Notes under the pieces: generated by a model
The model's input: the letters and a program-made list of their open reading frames with translations, nothing else
What the model was told of the DNA's origin: nothing
Databases searched by the model: none
From: Bacteroidales bacterium
Lineage (GTDB): Bacteria; Bacteroidota; Bacteroidia; Bacteroidales; UBA932
Length of the DNA: 32,344 nucleotides
NCBI GenBank assembly: GCA_024681565.1
Contig: JAILAO010000045.1
Location: forward strand, 1 to 32,344
Reading direction: 5' to 3'
Translations under genes and position numbers: made by a program
Shown here: piece by piece, positions 22,406-31,957 of the stretch
Layout: every line of letters starts with the position of its first letter
Position numbering within the stretch: position 1 is the first letter of the stretch

Positions 22406-23293
22406 CTACTGCGGATATTCCGAGGTCGGGATGATGATCTTGTAGGTCTTGCCCGCCTTGTTGGTCAGCTTGTCGCTGCGCAGCCAGAGGTTGGCTTCCT
22501 TGACATGGAAATAACTGGACCCGTGCTCCCCGGCAAAGTCCGTCAGGTTCGGAATCGCTTCGCTGACCGTAACGGTTTCCCTGGGGGGAAGGTAAGGGTA
22601 GCGCTCCCGGACATCGAAGCCGAACGCTTCCGGATGTTCGAAAAAGTATTTGGCCGTCAGGATGCGGAACATGTAACGGGACGTCTCCGTGACCAGATAG
22701 AGGTCCATCGCCCGGTCCTGCCGCTGCGCCTCGATCCGGCGGGAGATTCCGCCCTGCCCGGCATTGTAGCTGGCCGCAACGGTCATCCAGTCCCCGAATT
22801 TGGCATATGCTTCCTTGAGGTACTTGCAAGCGGCCTCGGTCGCCTTCTCGATATTGTAACGCTCATCCACCTCATCGTTCACTTCCAGCCCGTAGGAGCG
22901 GCCCGTCGCCCGCATGAACTGCCACAGGCCCGCAGCACCCGCCGTGGACACGGCTTTGGGATCCAGGTTGCTCTCGATGGCCATCAGGTATTTGAGGTCC
23001 TCGGGAACGCCGTTCTTCTGCAGGATGGGAACCACCTGCGCAAAGATGCGTTCGGAACGCTTGAGCATCAGGACCGAATTGGTGTGGCCATAGGTGAATG
23101 CGATCATCTCGCGGTCCATCCTTTCATACAGGTCGGGACGGTCGAAACGGTAGGTCTGACCGGCGAAATCGATATACTCAGGGACTTGGGGAGACTGGAA
23201 ATGGACGGATTCGGGCACATAAACCACCTGGGAGCGGGCAGGGACAGCCATACAGCAGGCAGCGAGCAACAAAATTACTAACGGTTTGTTCAT
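22406..23293 (-). CDS. Lytic transglycosylase (SLT/MltD-like)
   Basis: A 295-residue exported murein transglycosylase that cleaves the MurNAc-GlcNAc bond of peptidoglycan. The catalytic Glu107 is in KYLMAIESNLDP, followed by the typical AAGLWQFMRATGRSYGL and VAASYNAGQGG. The leader MNKPLVILLLAACC could be a short lipoprotein signal (LAAC) or a type I signal cleaved after VPARS. No LysM repeats are present, unlike E. coli MltD. ATG at 23293 is used; an in-frame start 15 bases upstream is less likely. It lies 36 bases after the LolA-like gene, either as the last gene of that operon or with its own weak promoter (CATCTTTG). Confidence 0.9.
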   Translation of the reverse strand: MNKPLVILLLAACCMAVPARSQVVYVPESVHFQSPQVPEYIDFAGQTYRFDRPDLYERMDREMIAFTYGHTNSVLMLKRSERIFAQVVPILQKNGVPEDLKYLMAIESNLDPKAVSTAGAAGLWQFMRATGRSYGLEVNDEVDERYNIEKATEAACKYLKEAYAKFGDWMTVAASYNAGQGGISRRIEAQRQDRAMDLYLVTETSRYMFRILTAKYFFEHPEAFGFDVRERYPYLPPRETVTVSEAIPNLTDFAGEHGSSYFHVKEANLWLRSDKLTNKAGKTYKIIIPTSEYPQ

Positions 23294-23329
23294 GGCACAA
23301 AGATGCAAAAAAACTTGTATCCCCGCAAA

Positions 23330-23767
23330 TCAACGGAGATCGGTCACGACCCAGGAATCATCCAGGGAAGCCGTATCGAAACGGAACCCGGACAGGTCCT
23401 CCTGCATCGGGGAATAGGCAACTCCGGACAGTTTCAGCTCCGTCAGGGACTCCTGCCACGCCAGCAGGTCTTCCAGACCTTCGGCCGGCTCGATATAGAC
23501 TTCTTTGGACTTGGGGTCCACGGTCCAGCGCGTCGTACCGTCATTGTAGATCTCCATGCCGTTGCCTTCGGCACGGTAACAGCTTCCCTGGATGGTCAGG
23601 ACACCGGTCAGATGCACCGGCGTATCCTGCGTGAAGACACAGTCATAGTGCAGCGTGATCCGGTCCGTGGCCAGGTGGGACGCAATCTCGGCGATCTGTT
23701 GCTGCTGGGCCGATACGGCCAGGGGCAGCAACAGGGCCAGCAGCGGAATGAGCCATCTTTTCATCAT
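23330..23767 (-). CDS. LolA-like outer-membrane lipoprotein carrier family protein
   Basis: A 145-residue periplasmic protein with a signal peptide (WLIPLLALLLPLAVSAQ). The mature part resembles the LolA half-barrel fold: ITLHYDCVFTQDTPVHLTGVLTIQGSCYRAEGNGMEIYNDGTTRW. This fold binds lipid or lipoprotein acyl chains. It is shorter than classical LolA (about 180-200 residues). The start ATGATG overlaps the addA stop; the first ATG (23767) gives an ATGA overlap. It is probably translated from the alr-addAB transcript. A DUF4292-like or other lipid-binding role is possible. Confidence 0.72.
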   Translation of the reverse strand: MMKRWLIPLLALLLPLAVSAQQQQIAEIASHLATDRITLHYDCVFTQDTPVHLTGVLTIQGSCYRAEGNGMEIYNDGTTRWTVDPKSKEVYIEPAEGLEDLLAWQESLTELKLSGVAYSPMQEDLSGFRFDTASLDDSWVVTDLR

Positions 23768-26583
23768 ATGCTTTCTTCTTGAAAAAACAATGCCACGGAA
23801 TCATCCGGGTCCGTCCGGTCTTCTTCGACATACCAGAGCCTGGCCTCAGCCACCTCATAGCCGAGCGAACGGTACAGACGCACATAGCGGCGCAGCTGAT
23901 ATCGGTAGCCCTCCTCCTCGTGACCGAACTTGAAATCCAGGATCGTCGCGCGGCGGCCGTCCACGATGACGCGGTCGGGACGGGACTCGGAGCCGTCGGC
24001 CCCCAGGACCGTCCGTTCGTTGTAGATCCGCAGTTGCGGACCGGGGGCCTCCGGGAACCAGTCCGGATGCGCGGCGATCCGGCTGCGCAGCATCTGCCGG
24101 GCCTGTTCGCCCTGCCGGGCATCCAGCTGTCCGTCACGGACGGCGGCATCCACGGCGGCATCCAGGTCGGAAGGCACCCTGACCTTGGACAGGATGTCGT
24201 GGAGGACGATGCCGCGCAGGCGCGGCGAGGCGTCCGCGCCGACCTCCCCTTCTGTCCCGAAGAAATCGTCCGCCTCCCGGGACGGGACCAGTCGTCCGTC
24301 AAGCGCCACGGAAGGGTACTCCGCCGGGAAGTCCGACTCCGCCGCAGCCGATTTGCGCTCCAGCCGGCTGAAATCATAGGGGCTGCCGGTCCGGAACTCC
24401 TCCACCCCGCCCAGGAAGGCATAGAGGATCTCCGAGAAGTTGCCATATTCCGGACGGCCCTTCGCCACGGACTCCCGGCATTTCTTCGAGGGCGGCTTCG
24501 CAATGACATGCAGCCACTTCCCCGCCCGGGTCAGCGCCACATAGAAAAGGTTGATGTTGTCCACCAGCTGCTGGCGCCGTTCGCGTCGGACCGATCCGTC
24601 GAACAGGCTCGCCTCGGCGAGAGAGCCCAGACTGACCGGATAGATTCCGGCGACCTCCGGACTGAAAGGCGTCCCGTCCGTCTCCAGGCGGCTCCAATGC
24701 ACGCCGGATTTGTAAAGGTCGACCTTTTCGGCAAAAGGGAAAATGACATAGGGGAACTCGAGTCCCTTGGATTTGTGGATGGTCAGGATCCGTACGGAAG
24801 CCGTATTCTCGGGCGAGCCGATATAGAAATCATTCTCCTCCCAATGCCGGAGGAAATAACGCAGATTGTTGCCGTTGGCCTGCACCCAGTTCTGAAGTTC
24901 ATCCATAAAAGCCTGGACGAACAGGATCTGCCCGTCGAGACATTTCGGATCGGCGGTAAGCATCTCGCGGATCAGGCCCTCGCAGAAATCCACCAGCGAA
25001 TGATACTCCGCCGGAAAAGTCAGGGACATCGAATCCGCCAGGTAACGGCCTATCCTGTCGTCGGGATTCTCGTAGCAGCTCAGCAGGGACACCAGACGCC
25101 GGACTGCGGGCGAAGATTTGAGATGGAGCGAATCATCGGAGATAACCGGGATGCGGTTCCCGATCAGGTAGGAAGCGATGGCCGCCCCTTCCTTCTTGTT
25201 TCGCACAAGCACGGCGATATCACCCCACTGCGCTTGCGCGGCACGGGCCTCCCGGACCGACGCCAGCACGGCGGACAGCTGGTCCTCGCAGAAGGAAACG
25301 TGCACGGCTCCGGGCTGCGGATCTTTTTTCATCACCTTCTGCACGACGTCGGCATAGATCTCCTGCAGGCCGAGCAGGCCGGCGGCATAGGAGAAGAAGC
25401 CGCCGTTGAAACCGACCACCGTCCGGGCACTCCGCCAATTGCCTTCCATGGGCTCCACCCGGGCCTGCGGGAAGGTCCGTTCCACCTCGCTGCCCAGCAG
25501 TTCCCAGTCCGAATCGCGGAAACGGTAGATGCTTTGCTTGACGTCGCCCACCACCAGGCTGCCGCCCGTCTTGGACTCGCTCTCCCGGAGCAGGGGCAGG
25601 AAATTCTCCCACTGGATGTGCGAAGTGTCCTGGAACTCGTCGAGCAGGAAATGGTCGTAGCGGACGCCCAGTTTCTCATAGACGAAGGGCGCGTCGGAGC
25701 CGGCGATGATGTCCCGCAGAAGGGTGTTGGACTCATCCAGGCACAGTACGTTCTTTTCGGTGGCCAGGGCTTTGAAGGCCGGATAGAACTCGCCGGCCAG
25801 CCCCAGGCGGAACAGCAGGCCGTCCAGCAGGAAGGCGGTGCAATAGGTCCGGTAGCGCCCGTCGAACAGGTCAGACAGGGCCTCGGAAGCCTTGAGCGCC
25901 CGCTTGCCGGGCATCTTGATCAGCTCTCCGGGCCTGACTTCCACCCCGAGGGCCTCCGCCCGTTTGCTGAAATCAGCAATCACGGTGCGGCATTCACTCC
26001 GGATCGTTTTCAGCCGTTCTTTCGAAAACGCTTCCTCCCCCGACAGCTGATAGCGCTCGGACATTTGCCGGAACTCTTCGTTCTTCAACAGTTTGCCGAT
26101 CTCCAGCAGGCCTTCGTCCACACGGTAGCGACGGCCCTGCTCCAACGTATCCGCCAGGCTGGAACGGATCCAGTCCAGCAGTTCCCGATCGTCCTCGGTC
26201 AGGGAATCCAGGATACGGTCCATCGTCTCGGCGATGAGCGAATCCTTGTCCAGCTCGACCTGATAGTCGGCGAACTGGCCGATCTCCCGGGAGAAAGCCT
26301 TCAGGGTCTGCTGGAAGAACCTGTCGATGGTGCTGACGGAGAAAGCCCCGTAATCATGCAGCAGATCCGTGAGCAGGACCTGCGCCCCGGGGTCGGTCTG
26401 CGCCAGTGCGGAAAGATCGCGCAGGATCCTTTCCTTCATCTCGGCCGTCGCCTTGTTGGTGAAGGTCACCGCCAGGATATGGCGGTAAGGATGCGGCTCG
26501 CGGCTGGCAAGCAGCAGATCGATATAGGTCTTGGAAAGCTGGTAGGTCTTGCCCGAACCGGCACTGGCTTTGAGAATCTTCAT
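23764..26583 (-). CDS. addA: AddA/RecB-like helicase-nuclease subunit
   Basis: A 939-residue UvrD/RecB-type helicase with a C-terminal nuclease. Helicase motifs are in order: Walker A KASAGSGKTYQL (5-16), AVTFTNKATAEMKERI (motif Ia), LLDEFQDTSHIQW (motif II), GDVKQSIYRFRDSDW (motif III), ILTIHKSKGLEFPYVIFPF (motif V) and LFYVALTRAGKWLHVIA (motif VI). The nuclease shows LRGIVLHDIL, PDRVIVDGRRATILDFKFG and YQLRRY (H, D, DxK, Q of the RecB/PD-(D/E)XK family). With AddB it should resect double-strand breaks for RecA-dependent repair. The start overlaps the addB stop by ATGA and the stop overlaps the LolA-like gene. Confidence 0.93.
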   Translation of the reverse strand: MKILKASAGSGKTYQLSKTYIDLLLASREPHPYRHILAVTFTNKATAEMKERILRDLSALAQTDPGAQVLLTDLLHDYGAFSVSTIDRFFQQTLKAFSREIGQFADYQVELDKDSLIAETMDRILDSLTEDDRELLDWIRSSLADTLEQGRRYRVDEGLLEIGKLLKNEEFRQMSERYQLSGEEAFSKERLKTIRSECRTVIADFSKRAEALGVEVRPGELIKMPGKRALKASEALSDLFDGRYRTYCTAFLLDGLLFRLGLAGEFYPAFKALATEKNVLCLDESNTLLRDIIAGSDAPFVYEKLGVRYDHFLLDEFQDTSHIQWENFLPLLRESESKTGGSLVVGDVKQSIYRFRDSDWELLGSEVERTFPQARVEPMEGNWRSARTVVGFNGGFFSYAAGLLGLQEIYADVVQKVMKKDPQPGAVHVSFCEDQLSAVLASVREARAAQAQWGDIAVLVRNKKEGAAIASYLIGNRIPVISDDSLHLKSSPAVRRLVSLLSCYENPDDRIGRYLADSMSLTFPAEYHSLVDFCEGLIREMLTADPKCLDGQILFVQAFMDELQNWVQANGNNLRYFLRHWEENDFYIGSPENTASVRILTIHKSKGLEFPYVIFPFAEKVDLYKSGVHWSRLETDGTPFSPEVAGIYPVSLGSLAEASLFDGSVRRERRQQLVDNINLFYVALTRAGKWLHVIAKPPSKKCRESVAKGRPEYGNFSEILYAFLGGVEEFRTGSPYDFSRLERKSAAAESDFPAEYPSVALDGRLVPSREADDFFGTEGEVGADASPRLRGIVLHDILSKVRVPSDLDAAVDAAVRDGQLDARQGEQARQMLRSRIAAHPDWFPEAPGPQLRIYNERTVLGADGSESRPDRVIVDGRRATILDFKFGHEEEGYRYQLRRYVRLYRSLGYEVAEARLWYVEEDRTDPDDSVALFFQEESI

Positions 26584-29408
26584 CGTCCGCAGATACTTTT
26601 GAAATCACACCATTCACAAGCCCGGACATCCCCCGTCCGCCGGAAAGGAACGGAGAGGTCGGCGATCTCGGAGAGCAGGCCGGAGACACGCTCCTCCATC
26701 AAACGGAGGAAACGGTCATTGAGCGCGACGTTTTCCACGCTGTGTACGAACAGCCGGGAAGTCTGATAGATCGAATTGACGATGCGCTGCCCCTGCAGGG
26801 CTTCGTCACCGGCAACGAAACGGTCGTAAAGATAGAGCTGCAAGGCAATCTTGGGCCGTTTCTGGTTGTCCGGACCGAAGAGTCTGTCCACCACCTCATC
26901 GGCATTCTCCTCCGTGATCAGGAAGTCTTCATCCGTCACCTTGCCGGTCTTGTAATCCACCACGCGGACCTCACCGGGCACCAGACTGTCCAGCCGGTCG
27001 ATGTAACCGATGAAACGGAACCCGCCGATCTCCGCCCTCCGGTCTATCTCGAGCCCGTAGATGCGGAAATAGTCCCGGCCGGATCCTGTGAGCAGTTCCA
27101 GGTCGCGCTGCACGGCTTTGCGCACATAGCTGCAGACCAGGTCTTCAAAAATGATATTGCGCCCCGTCACCTCGAAAGCGTTCAGGAACTTCAGGATGCG
27201 GGCGCGCACCTTTTCCTGGATCAGCGAGCCTTTCAGGACGGTCTGCAGCCATTCCCGGGAAACCTTCCGGTCCGGCCGGTCATAGAGTTCCTGCATCGTC
27301 TCATGGAAGACATTGCCGATGTCGTTCGCTTCCAGCGTTTCCGCGACTTCGCCCTGCTCCTTGAGGCCGCACACGCTGCTGTAGTAAAACTTCACCGGAC
27401 AGGTCAGATAATTCTGCAGTGCGGAAGCCGAAAGGTATTTCTCCCGGAGGATATCCAGGTGTTCCTGCGTCTTTTCGACCGGGCCTTCTTCTGCGGTCTG
27501 ACCGATCTCCGCCCGCAGGACATACCGGTGGACGGGAACGCCGAAATGCAATTCCAGCTGTTTGATATAGCGGCTCTCTTCGCCGCCCTTGATGCCTTCG
27601 GTCCGGGAGTCGAAGAGCAGCCAGACCTGGCTGGCCCGCTGGATCATCCGATAGAAATAATAGGCCCAGACCGCATCCTGATACTCATAGGTGGGCAGTC
27701 CGAAACCGCGGCGGAGTTCCGCCGGAACGAACGAAGCCGACACGCTGCGACGGGGGAAAATCCCTTCGTTGCAGCTCAACAGGATGATATGGTCGAAATC
27801 CAGGGCACGCGTCTCCAGCGGCCCCATGACCTGCAGGCCCTTGAGCGGTTCACCGCGGAAAGGGACCGAAGCCGCACCGAGCAGCTTGGACAGCAGGCGG
27901 AAATAGGTGGCGGGCAGGATCTGCAGGTCATAATTGCGCAGACGGCCGACCGCCAGATAGTACGCACGGACGAAATCGAGTTCCAGCGCCATGTCGGGCA
28001 TGTCCCGGAGCGCCGTCCCCAGATGGCCCAGCAAAGCGGCCTGATAGTCTTCCAGGGCCCGGACAGCCGCAGCATCCCGCTCACCGGGCGCGCGCACGAC
28101 TGCCTGGAAGATCCAGTCGAACACCGGCAGCCCGGACAGATCCTCCCGGGGGATATAATAACGGGCCTGCTTGCGGACGGCAGCCGCTTTTGCGAGGCCT
28201 TCCTCCCCCGCCAGGGCCTTGAAGATACTGTTGGAGAAGATGGACCACACCTGCCTGTGGTAGAAGTACCATTGCCCGTCCTTTTCACGCAGGTGCATCT
28301 GCAGGGCGGCGACATCGTCCATCAGGGCGCTCAGGGCGCTGCCGCCCATCGGATAGCCCATCGTCACGTTGATGTCCCGGATACGTTCGGGCAGGGAGTT
28401 CATGACCGGGATCAGCATGTTTTCGTCCGGCAGGACGACCGCCGTCTCGATGCCTCCCGCCCCCAGCCTGTCCAGAATGGCAGGGATCTGCTTGGCCTGT
28501 CCGACGGCGGAAGGGACGCTGAGCACGTGGATCTCCGGGACGGGCAGGCCGTCCGGATCGGGATCGAAGGCCTGGGGGAATTCCAGGACATTTTCCGACA
28601 GGAACCTGGAGGATTTGTTGTGCCTGTCCCGTATCCAGTCGCTGCTGTAGTCCCAGCTGAATTCCGCCAGCCGCGCGTCGCGCAGGCGGCGCATCAGCAG
28701 CTTCTCACACTCGTTCAGGGCATTGAGTCCCACGAAGACGAACTTCTGCACACCGCCGAAACGATCCTGCAGCAGGTCCACGGCCGGCGTCTCCTGCAAC
28801 CGGTCCGCCAGCATGCGGTACACCTGTCCTTCGTAGGCCAGGCCCTTTTCACGGAGGGAAGCATTGAAATTCCGGTACAGCGGGAGCAGGATGTCCCAGA
28901 TGCGGCGGAATTCTTCCTTGTATTTGCCGCCGGTCTTGAAGTGCGAAAGGAACTGGCGGATGGCCGCCACCTGCCCTTCTTCGAGGTATTCAAAACCGTC
29001 CTGCAGCGCACGGAAATCGGCGATGTTCGTGAAAAGTTTCTCCGGATCGACCCGATACTTGTCCACGTCGTTGAAATCCGCAAGCAGCACGCCGCCCCAG
29101 AAGATGAAATCATCCAAGGGCTCCGCCGTCGCGCCGGAAGCCTCGTAGAGCGGTTTGTAACAGTCGTAAAGGGTCAGCAGCAGGTGGACCTGGTCCGTCT
29201 GGGTCCGGACACCGGCAAGCTCATAGAAGAAGTCGTTCATCGTGAACAGCTCCGGAGCGATCGCCGGCTGCGCGGCCCGGGCAGCACAGGATCCCAGATA
29301 CTTGCGGAAAAAGGCCAGGGCACGGCGGTTGGGAAAGACAAAGCAGCACCGCTCTGTCTCTCCCTGGGCAAAATAATGCCGGGCGACCTGGTCGAGGAAC
29401 GGAGTCAT
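26580..29408 (-). CDS. addB: AddB-like nuclease subunit (PD-(D/E)XK, Fe-S)
   Basis: A 942-residue partner of AddA. An inactive helicase-like body precedes a RecB-family nuclease: His702 (GNVFHETM), Asp804 (IDRLD), Asp818 and Lys820 (VVDYKTGK) and Gln857. Four cysteines expected to hold a 4Fe-4S cluster enclose this domain: Cys670 (LTCPVKFYY) and Cys931, Cys934 and Cys940 at the extreme C-terminus. No Walker A motif is seen at the N-terminus (CCFVFPNRRALAFF), unlike Bacillus AddB, so ATP is probably bound only by AddA. It lies 3 bases after the C1 peptidase gene and overlaps addA by 4. Confidence 0.9.
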   Translation of the reverse strand: MTPFLDQVARHYFAQGETERCCFVFPNRRALAFFRKYLGSCAARAAQPAIAPELFTMNDFFYELAGVRTQTDQVHLLLTLYDCYKPLYEASGATAEPLDDFIFWGGVLLADFNDVDKYRVDPEKLFTNIADFRALQDGFEYLEEGQVAAIRQFLSHFKTGGKYKEEFRRIWDILLPLYRNFNASLREKGLAYEGQVYRMLADRLQETPAVDLLQDRFGGVQKFVFVGLNALNECEKLLMRRLRDARLAEFSWDYSSDWIRDRHNKSSRFLSENVLEFPQAFDPDPDGLPVPEIHVLSVPSAVGQAKQIPAILDRLGAGGIETAVVLPDENMLIPVMNSLPERIRDINVTMGYPMGGSALSALMDDVAALQMHLREKDGQWYFYHRQVWSIFSNSIFKALAGEEGLAKAAAVRKQARYYIPREDLSGLPVFDWIFQAVVRAPGERDAAAVRALEDYQAALLGHLGTALRDMPDMALELDFVRAYYLAVGRLRNYDLQILPATYFRLLSKLLGAASVPFRGEPLKGLQVMGPLETRALDFDHIILLSCNEGIFPRRSVSASFVPAELRRGFGLPTYEYQDAVWAYYFYRMIQRASQVWLLFDSRTEGIKGGEESRYIKQLELHFGVPVHRYVLRAEIGQTAEEGPVEKTQEHLDILREKYLSASALQNYLTCPVKFYYSSVCGLKEQGEVAETLEANDIGNVFHETMQELYDRPDRKVSREWLQTVLKGSLIQEKVRARILKFLNAFEVTGRNIIFEDLVCSYVRKAVQRDLELLTGSGRDYFRIYGLEIDRRAEIGGFRFIGYIDRLDSLVPGEVRVVDYKTGKVTDEDFLITEENADEVVDRLFGPDNQKRPKIALQLYLYDRFVAGDEALQGQRIVNSIYQTSRLFVHSVENVALNDRFLRLMEERVSGLLSEIADLSVPFRRTGDVRACEWCDFKSICGR

Positions 29409-29411
29409 CCG

Positions 29412-30782
29412 TTACTCCTCCCCGAGGAACATCGGATCCCAGGCAGGGAGCATGACCGGCTGCTGGTCCAGCATCTTCAGCACGTCGGCGGGGACGAACT
29501 GCTTCTCCACCACGAGCCGGAACATGTACTCATTGAACCATTCGTCGGTCATGATGATGTTGCCCTGGTAGCCGGAAGTGGCTCCCCAGCTGTTCTCCAC
29601 CATCCATTTCGACGGCCTGCCGTCCTTGAGGTCCACGGCAATGAGGGTCATCGCATGAGAAGATCCGCTCGCGTGGGTCATCACGCGTTCGCGCTTGTCC
29701 ATCGACAGGTCGACCCCCAGGAGGGACTCATAGTCGAAGTTCCGCAGGTCGGCCACGCCTTTGGCGCGGTCGAGGAACTTCCCGACGTCACAGGAGAAAT
29801 ACATCGCCTTGTTGGCTTTGATGGACGCGATGGCCATCTCCTTGATGCGTTCGATGGGGAGGTTGACATAGAGCCAGTTCTGTCCGTCATAGAGATGGCG
29901 GTCATACTGGATCTCATAGACCTTGCCGTACTCGCGGCAGGGGTCGTTCATCAGCATCACATAGTTGTGCTCCAGGTCATAACCCAACAGTTCCTGGTAG
30001 AAAGCCTGCGGGGTATAGGTCCTGCCTTTCCAGCTGAACTCCGTGGGGGGTACGCCCAGGCAGAGGGCCAGGACATGATAGACATCCTTGAGCATCTCCG
30101 TCTTCTGTTTCTCCAGGTAGGCCGGCAGGTCCCTGGCCTTCACGCCGGCAGGCGTCTGACGGAGCTTGAGTCCATCGCGGCGGAGCAGGGTCCTGAGCTG
30201 GGTGGCCATCGCGGAGGTGCTGTTGGCCGAAAGGGTCTCGGGCATCACGCCAGCAGGGACCACGCCGTATTTCGTCACCAGGTTCGCCACGCCGGTGAAG
30301 GTGCCGCCGTCGCTGATCGGGTTGCTGAACAGCCAGTCCACCTCACGGTCGTCGAAGGCCTTGTCGCGGGTGTCGATGACGGCCTGCAGGAAGAGGTTGG
30401 CCTTTTCGAGCTGGTCGTAGAAGAAGTTGTAATTCTGGGAAAAACGGAAATCCCCCAGGCCGTGCCTGTCAGCCGCAGCGGCGCGCAGGACGTTGAGCCC
30501 GGTGAACAGCCAGCAGCGGCCGGAAGACTTCTGGTCGGTGATGCCCCAGGTCTTGACCCGGTCCGTAAACTCCGTATCGATCATCGCGGCGTTCTCGGCG
30601 TTGGCGGCCAGGACGGTGATGGATGCGGCATTGAGGGCATTGCGGAGCGCTTTGTCGGAGGCATTGCCTTCATATCCGGTCCGGATCTCGGAAAGCATCT
30701 CCGGAGTGATACTGCCCTTGGGCTGGGCGGTGGCGCCGATGCAGAGAAGCGCCAGCGTAAGGAGGGTAAGCGATTTCTTCAT
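29412..30782 (-). CDS. Secreted C1-family peptidase (bleomycin hydrolase/PepC-like)
   Basis: A 456-residue papain-fold cysteine aminopeptidase with an N-terminal signal peptide (KKSLTLLTLALLCIGATAQ), so it acts in the periplasm or outside rather than in the cytosol as PepC does. The catalytic set is intact: Gln84 and Cys90 (ITDQKSSGRCWLF), His376 (SGSSHAMTL) and Asn397 (VENSWG). Length is normal for the C1B group. It may degrade peptides imported or released in the envelope. It lies 11 bases after alr and 3 before addB, and is probably co-transcribed. Confidence 0.93.
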   Translation of the reverse strand: MKKSLTLLTLALLCIGATAQPKGSITPEMLSEIRTGYEGNASDKALRNALNAASITVLAANAENAAMIDTEFTDRVKTWGITDQKSSGRCWLFTGLNVLRAAAADRHGLGDFRFSQNYNFFYDQLEKANLFLQAVIDTRDKAFDDREVDWLFSNPISDGGTFTGVANLVTKYGVVPAGVMPETLSANSTSAMATQLRTLLRRDGLKLRQTPAGVKARDLPAYLEKQKTEMLKDVYHVLALCLGVPPTEFSWKGRTYTPQAFYQELLGYDLEHNYVMLMNDPCREYGKVYEIQYDRHLYDGQNWLYVNLPIERIKEMAIASIKANKAMYFSCDVGKFLDRAKGVADLRNFDYESLLGVDLSMDKRERVMTHASGSSHAMTLIAVDLKDGRPSKWMVENSWGATSGYQGNIIMTDEWFNEYMFRLVVEKQFVPADVLKMLDQQPVMLPAWDPMFLGEE

Positions 30783-30793
30783 ATTGCGTAGTG

Positions 30794-31909
30794 TTATTTG
30801 CGCAGGATGATCCGCTCGATGCGCCGGGGCACCGAGGTCAGGATTTCATATGGAATGGTTCCGAGGATGGCGGCCAGTTCCCCGACCGTCGGGTCTTCGC
30901 CGAAGATGGTCACGGTGTCGCCGACCTGCACGGGGATGCCCGTAACGTCGATCATGCACATGTCCATGCAGATGTTGCCGATGGTGGGTGCACGGTGTCC
31001 GTTGATGCTGAACGAAGCGGCCCCGCAGCCGAAGTGGCGGTCCAGACCGTCGGCATAGCCCACCGGGATGGTCGCGATGACCGTGCCGGACGGGGCGACA
31101 TGGCCGTGCCGGCCATAGCCGATGGTGCCGTCCCGGGGTCCCAGGGTCTTGACCTGCAGGACCTTGACTTTCAAGGATGCGACCGGGGCGAGATGCACGT
31201 CCGGCAGGGCGCTGATGCCATAGATCCCGATGCCCAGCCGTACCATATCGTGCTGGTACTGCGGGAAACGTTCGATGCCGGCAGAATTGAGCACATGCCA
31301 CATCGGTTTGTATCCCAGGGTGTCCGTGACAGCTCCGGCATTCGCCTCGAACAGAGCGATCTGTCCCAGGGTGAATTCATCCTCGGCCGGGTCTTCCGCA
31401 GCGGCAAGGTGCGAATAGATGCTCTTGACCCGTACCTCATCGTGCTGCCGGAGGAAATCCAGCAGGGCCGGCAGTTCGCCGGTCATGAAGCCGAGGCGGT
31501 GCATGCCCGTGTCGAGTTTGATGTGGATGGGGAAATCCTTGATCCCCCGCCCCCGCAATTCTGCACACAGGGCCGCCAGCGTATCGAGGTTGGGGATACC
31601 CGGTTCCAGGCGGTATTCGATCATCTCCGGGAAGAAGTCCGTCCCGGAAGTCAGGACCAGGATCGGCAGGGAGATACCGCTGCGGCGCAGCTCGACACCT
31701 TCGACCGGCAGGGCCACGGCCAGATAATCCGCTCCCTCACGCTGCATCATCGTGGCAAACTCCACGGCCCCGTGGCCGTAGGCGTTGGCCTTGACAAGCA
31801 CCAGCAGCTTCGTGGACGGCTTCAGCCGTCCGCGGAAATACCGGTAGTTGCTCCTGCAGGCGGGCAGGTGCAGCTCCAACCGTGAAAAGTCATTTTCCCC
31901 TTTGGACAT
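30794..31909 (-). CDS. alr: Alanine racemase
   Basis: A 371-residue fold-type III PLP enzyme that makes D-alanine for peptidoglycan. The PLP-binding Lys40 is in VKANAYGHG. The catalytic Tyr265 is in GTIGYGRHGHV, where the surrounding loop is family-typical. KLDTGMHRLGF, SHLAAAED, VRLGIGIYG, PVGYADGLDR and GNICMDMCMIDVT are further signatures. No MurF domain is fused to it. The ATG at 31909 lies only 8 bases from a -7 box, so the message may be leaderless. It is the first gene of a run of at least five. Confidence 0.96.
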   Translation of the reverse strand: MSKGENDFSRLELHLPACRSNYRYFRGRLKPSTKLLVLVKANAYGHGAVEFATMMQREGADYLAVALPVEGVELRRSGISLPILVLTSGTDFFPEMIEYRLEPGIPNLDTLAALCAELRGRGIKDFPIHIKLDTGMHRLGFMTGELPALLDFLRQHDEVRVKSIYSHLAAAEDPAEDEFTLGQIALFEANAGAVTDTLGYKPMWHVLNSAGIERFPQYQHDMVRLGIGIYGISALPDVHLAPVASLKVKVLQVKTLGPRDGTIGYGRHGHVAPSGTVIATIPVGYADGLDRHFGCGAASFSINGHRAPTIGNICMDMCMIDVTGIPVQVGDTVTIFGEDPTVGELAAILGTIPYEILTSVPRRIERIILRK

Positions 31910-31917
31910 ACAATTTA

Positions 31918-31925
31918 CAAATATA
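31918..31925 (-). promoter_or_regulatory. -7 promoter box of the alr-addAB operon
   Basis: On the minus strand this reads TATATTTG, matching TAnnTTTG, with only 8 bases between it and the alr ATG. Transcription would start a few bases before or at the start codon. No TTG is found at -33. Confidence 0.5.
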
Positions 31926-31957
31926 CGATTTTTTCCGCTTGGCTGTACTGGTTAATA

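Noticed and set aside
26742..30791. A plus-strand open frame of 1349 codons opposite addB and the C1 peptidase, and similar ones at 23779-26766 and 13574-16012
   Set aside because: They lie opposite genes with clear catalytic motifs. Their translations are rich in H, R, G, D and V without any recognised domain. They arise because GC-rich codon bias removes stop codons on the other strand.
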